Of a stretch of 64,000 bases of DNA, positions 61,431 through 64,000 are shown one piece after another. Numbering within the stretch: the first letter of the stretch is position 1; each line of letters starts with the position of its first letter. A model generated the notes under the pieces. That model worked only from the letters and a program-made list of their open reading frames with translations, had not been told where the DNA came from and made no database searches. Origin of the DNA: Dokdonella sp. GTDB taxonomy: Bacteria; Pseudomonadota; Gammaproteobacteria; Xanthomonadales; Rhodanobacteraceae. Location: positions 1,674,001-1,738,000 of the forward strand of contig JANQAE010000001.1 of assembly GCA_024707225.1 (NCBI GenBank), given 5' to 3'. Made by a program: the position numbers and the translations under genes.

Positions 61431-61954
61431 TTACTTCAGTTCGTCGAGAATCTCGTCCACCTTGGCGGCGTCGAGGTTCTCGTGGTAGTGGCCGTTGACG
61501 ACCATCATCGGCGCGCCGCAGCAGGCGGCCAGGCACTCTTCCTCGGTCTTGAGGTAGATGCGTCCGTCCGGCGTGCTCTCGCCGAGCTTGATGCCGAGCT
61601 TCTTCTCGCAGTGCCTGACGATGCCTTCGGCGCCGTTGAGCCAGCACGAGATGTTGGTGCAGATCGCGACGTTGTTGCGGCCGACCGGACGCGTCTCGAA
61701 CATCGAGTAGAAGCTCGCCACCTCGAACGCCCAGACCTGCGGCAGATCCAGATAACGTGCGACCGCGACGATCAGCGCATCGGTGAGATAACCGCCGTTC
61801 TGCTCCTGCGCCGCGAACAGCGCCTGGATCAGCGCCGAGCGCTTGCGGTCCGGCGGAAACTTGGCGGCCCAGTGATCGATGTGATGGCGCGTGTGCTCGC
61901 TGAGCAGCGCCAGCGGATCGACGTCCTTGATCTCGTCGTAGGTCCCGGTCGCTT

Positions 61955-61958
<4 letters not shown>
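61431..61958 (-). CDS. nuoE: NADH-quinone oxidoreductase subunit E
   Basis: Thioredoxin-like subunit with a 2Fe-2S cluster (N1a), 175 residues. The four cysteine ligands are in CTNISC (first pair) and CLAACC (second pair). The N-terminal helical part ([20 protein letters not shown]) is also conserved. ATG 61958 overlaps the nuoD stop. Confidence 0.97.
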
Positions 61959-63208
<1,250 letters not shown>

Positions 63209-63211
63209 GGC

Positions 63212-63929
63212 CTACTGTCCGCCGCGTTCGGCTGCGGCCTGTTCGTAGCGCGAATCGTCGCGAATCGTGCGCGGCACCAGCACCCGCGGCTCGACCGAGC
63301 TGACCGGTTCGTAGACGACGCGGCGCTTGTCCGGATCGTAGCGGACCTCGACGTTGCCGATCAGCGGGAAGTCCTTGCGGAACGCGTGGCCGACGAAACC
63401 GTAGTCGGTCAGGATCCGGCGCAGGTCCGGATGGCCCTCGAAGACGACGCCGAACAGGTCGAACGCCTCGCGCTCGAACCAGTTGGCGCCGGCCCAGATG
63501 CCGGTCAGCGAAGGGATCGAGGGCAGCTCGTCGTCGGCGCAGTAGGCGCGCAGGCGCAGGCGCCGGTTGTGGGTCAGCGACAGCAGGTGCACGACGACCG
63601 CGAAGCGGTTCGGGATGTCGACCGCGCGCGGCCGGTCGCTCCAGCTGAAGCGTCCCGCGCCCTCGCCTTCGACGCCGCGCGAGGAAGCCCTGCGAGGAGA
63701 CGTCGGTGGTGTCCCACTCGGTCTGGCCGTAGCTGAGATAGTCCATGCCGCACAGGTCGATCAGCTGCTCGAACGCGAACGCCGGCTCGTCGCGCAGAAT
63801 CCGCGCGACCGCGAGCCAGTTTTCCGGCAGCACCTCGATCGTGAGCTGGCCGCCGGATGCGTCGGCGCGCACGAGCGTCCGGCCGAGGCGTGCCTCGAGC
63901 TGGCCTATGAACGGAGTCGGGTCGGACAT
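63212..63929 (-). CDS. nuoC: NADH-quinone oxidoreductase subunit C (frame broken by 1 bp)
   Basis: 30-kDa-type peripheral subunit; 238 residues after correction, a normal length. The N-terminal part ([38 protein letters not shown]) and the C-terminal signature ([40 protein letters not shown]) lie in different frames. The break is at 63681-63687, where GGCTTCCTCG (minus strand) carries one C too many; removing it gives [20 protein letters not shown]. Unlike the other breaks in this window, this site is not a CG run. Confidence 0.9.
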
Positions 63930-63936
63930 GGCGTTC

Positions 63937-64000
63937 TCAGCGGGCAATCGTGTTGGTGCGGCGGATCTTCTTCTGCAGCTGCAGAATGCCGTGGATCAAC
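63937..64000 (-). CDS. nuoB: NADH-quinone oxidoreductase subunit B, C-terminal end only
   Basis: Only the last 20 residues are in the window; the gene continues past the edge. The visible end, ILQLQKKIRRTNTIAR, matches the conserved C-terminus of NuoB (LQKKIRRTxTIAR). It precedes nuoC by 7 bases, the expected place. NuoB holds cluster N2, the last electron donor to quinone; the cluster-binding part is not visible. Confidence 0.9.
   Translation of the reverse strand, partial: LIHGILQLQKKIRRTNTIAR

Overview
The window is high-GC DNA from a gammaproteobacterium. It most likely belongs to the Xanthomonadales/Lysobacterales, in or near the Rhodanobacteraceae (Dokdonella-like). This placement is inferred from gene order and protein style, not from a database match. 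Supporting signs are the order ndk-rlmN-pilW-rodZ-yfgM-bamB-der, the block initiator tRNA-rimP-nusA-infB-rbfA-truB-rpsO-pnp, a complete-looking nuo cluster, an Oar-type TonB receptor and delta-60-repeat secreted proteins. No phage, insertion sequence or CRISPR array was seen.

Layout. 1-5.4 kb (+): a copper-resistance block with a CopA-type multicopper oxidase (5' end missing), CopB with a 14-copy Met/His repeat, a CueR-like regulator behind a MerR-type promoter, and a copper P-type ATPase. 5.7-9.7 kb (-): rhodanese-MoeB, a glycosyltransferase-TPR protein, moeA and mobA. 9.7-16.6 kb (-): der, bamB, yfgM-like, rodZ-like, pilW, rlmN, ndk. 16.9-21.2 kb (+): a PsrA/FadR-like TetR regulator with a palindromic operator, then fadN-type and fadA beta-oxidation genes. 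21.3-33.7 kb: mixed single genes (two EamA exporters, NUDIX hydrolase, DEAD-box helicase, secreted propeller protein, urocanase, YaiI, POT transporter, VOC protein, PpnN). 33.8-37.0 kb (-): Oar-like TonB-dependent receptor. 37.4-47.0 kb (-): the transcription/translation block from the initiator tRNA to pnp. 47.2-50.2 kb (+): two tandem delta-60-repeat secreted paralogues. 50.2-64.0 kb (-): nuoN to nuoB (nuoB runs off the window).

How the genes work together. The copper block joins periplasmic/outer-membrane detoxification (oxidase, CopB) to cytoplasmic Cu(I) sensing and export; the regulator and ATPase genes overlap and probably share one leaderless transcript. The TetR-fadN-fadA block looks like an acyl-CoA-responsive beta-oxidation unit. 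The nuo genes are packed with 4-base stop/start overlaps and form one respiratory Complex I operon.

Data quality. Seven conserved genes (copper ATPase, pilW, deaD, hutU, truB, nuoG, nuoC) each carry one small indel that breaks the frame. Most of these lie in runs of alternating C and G. Restoring 1 or 2 bases gives a normal-length protein every time, so I treat them as probable sequencing or assembly errors and annotate the full genes.
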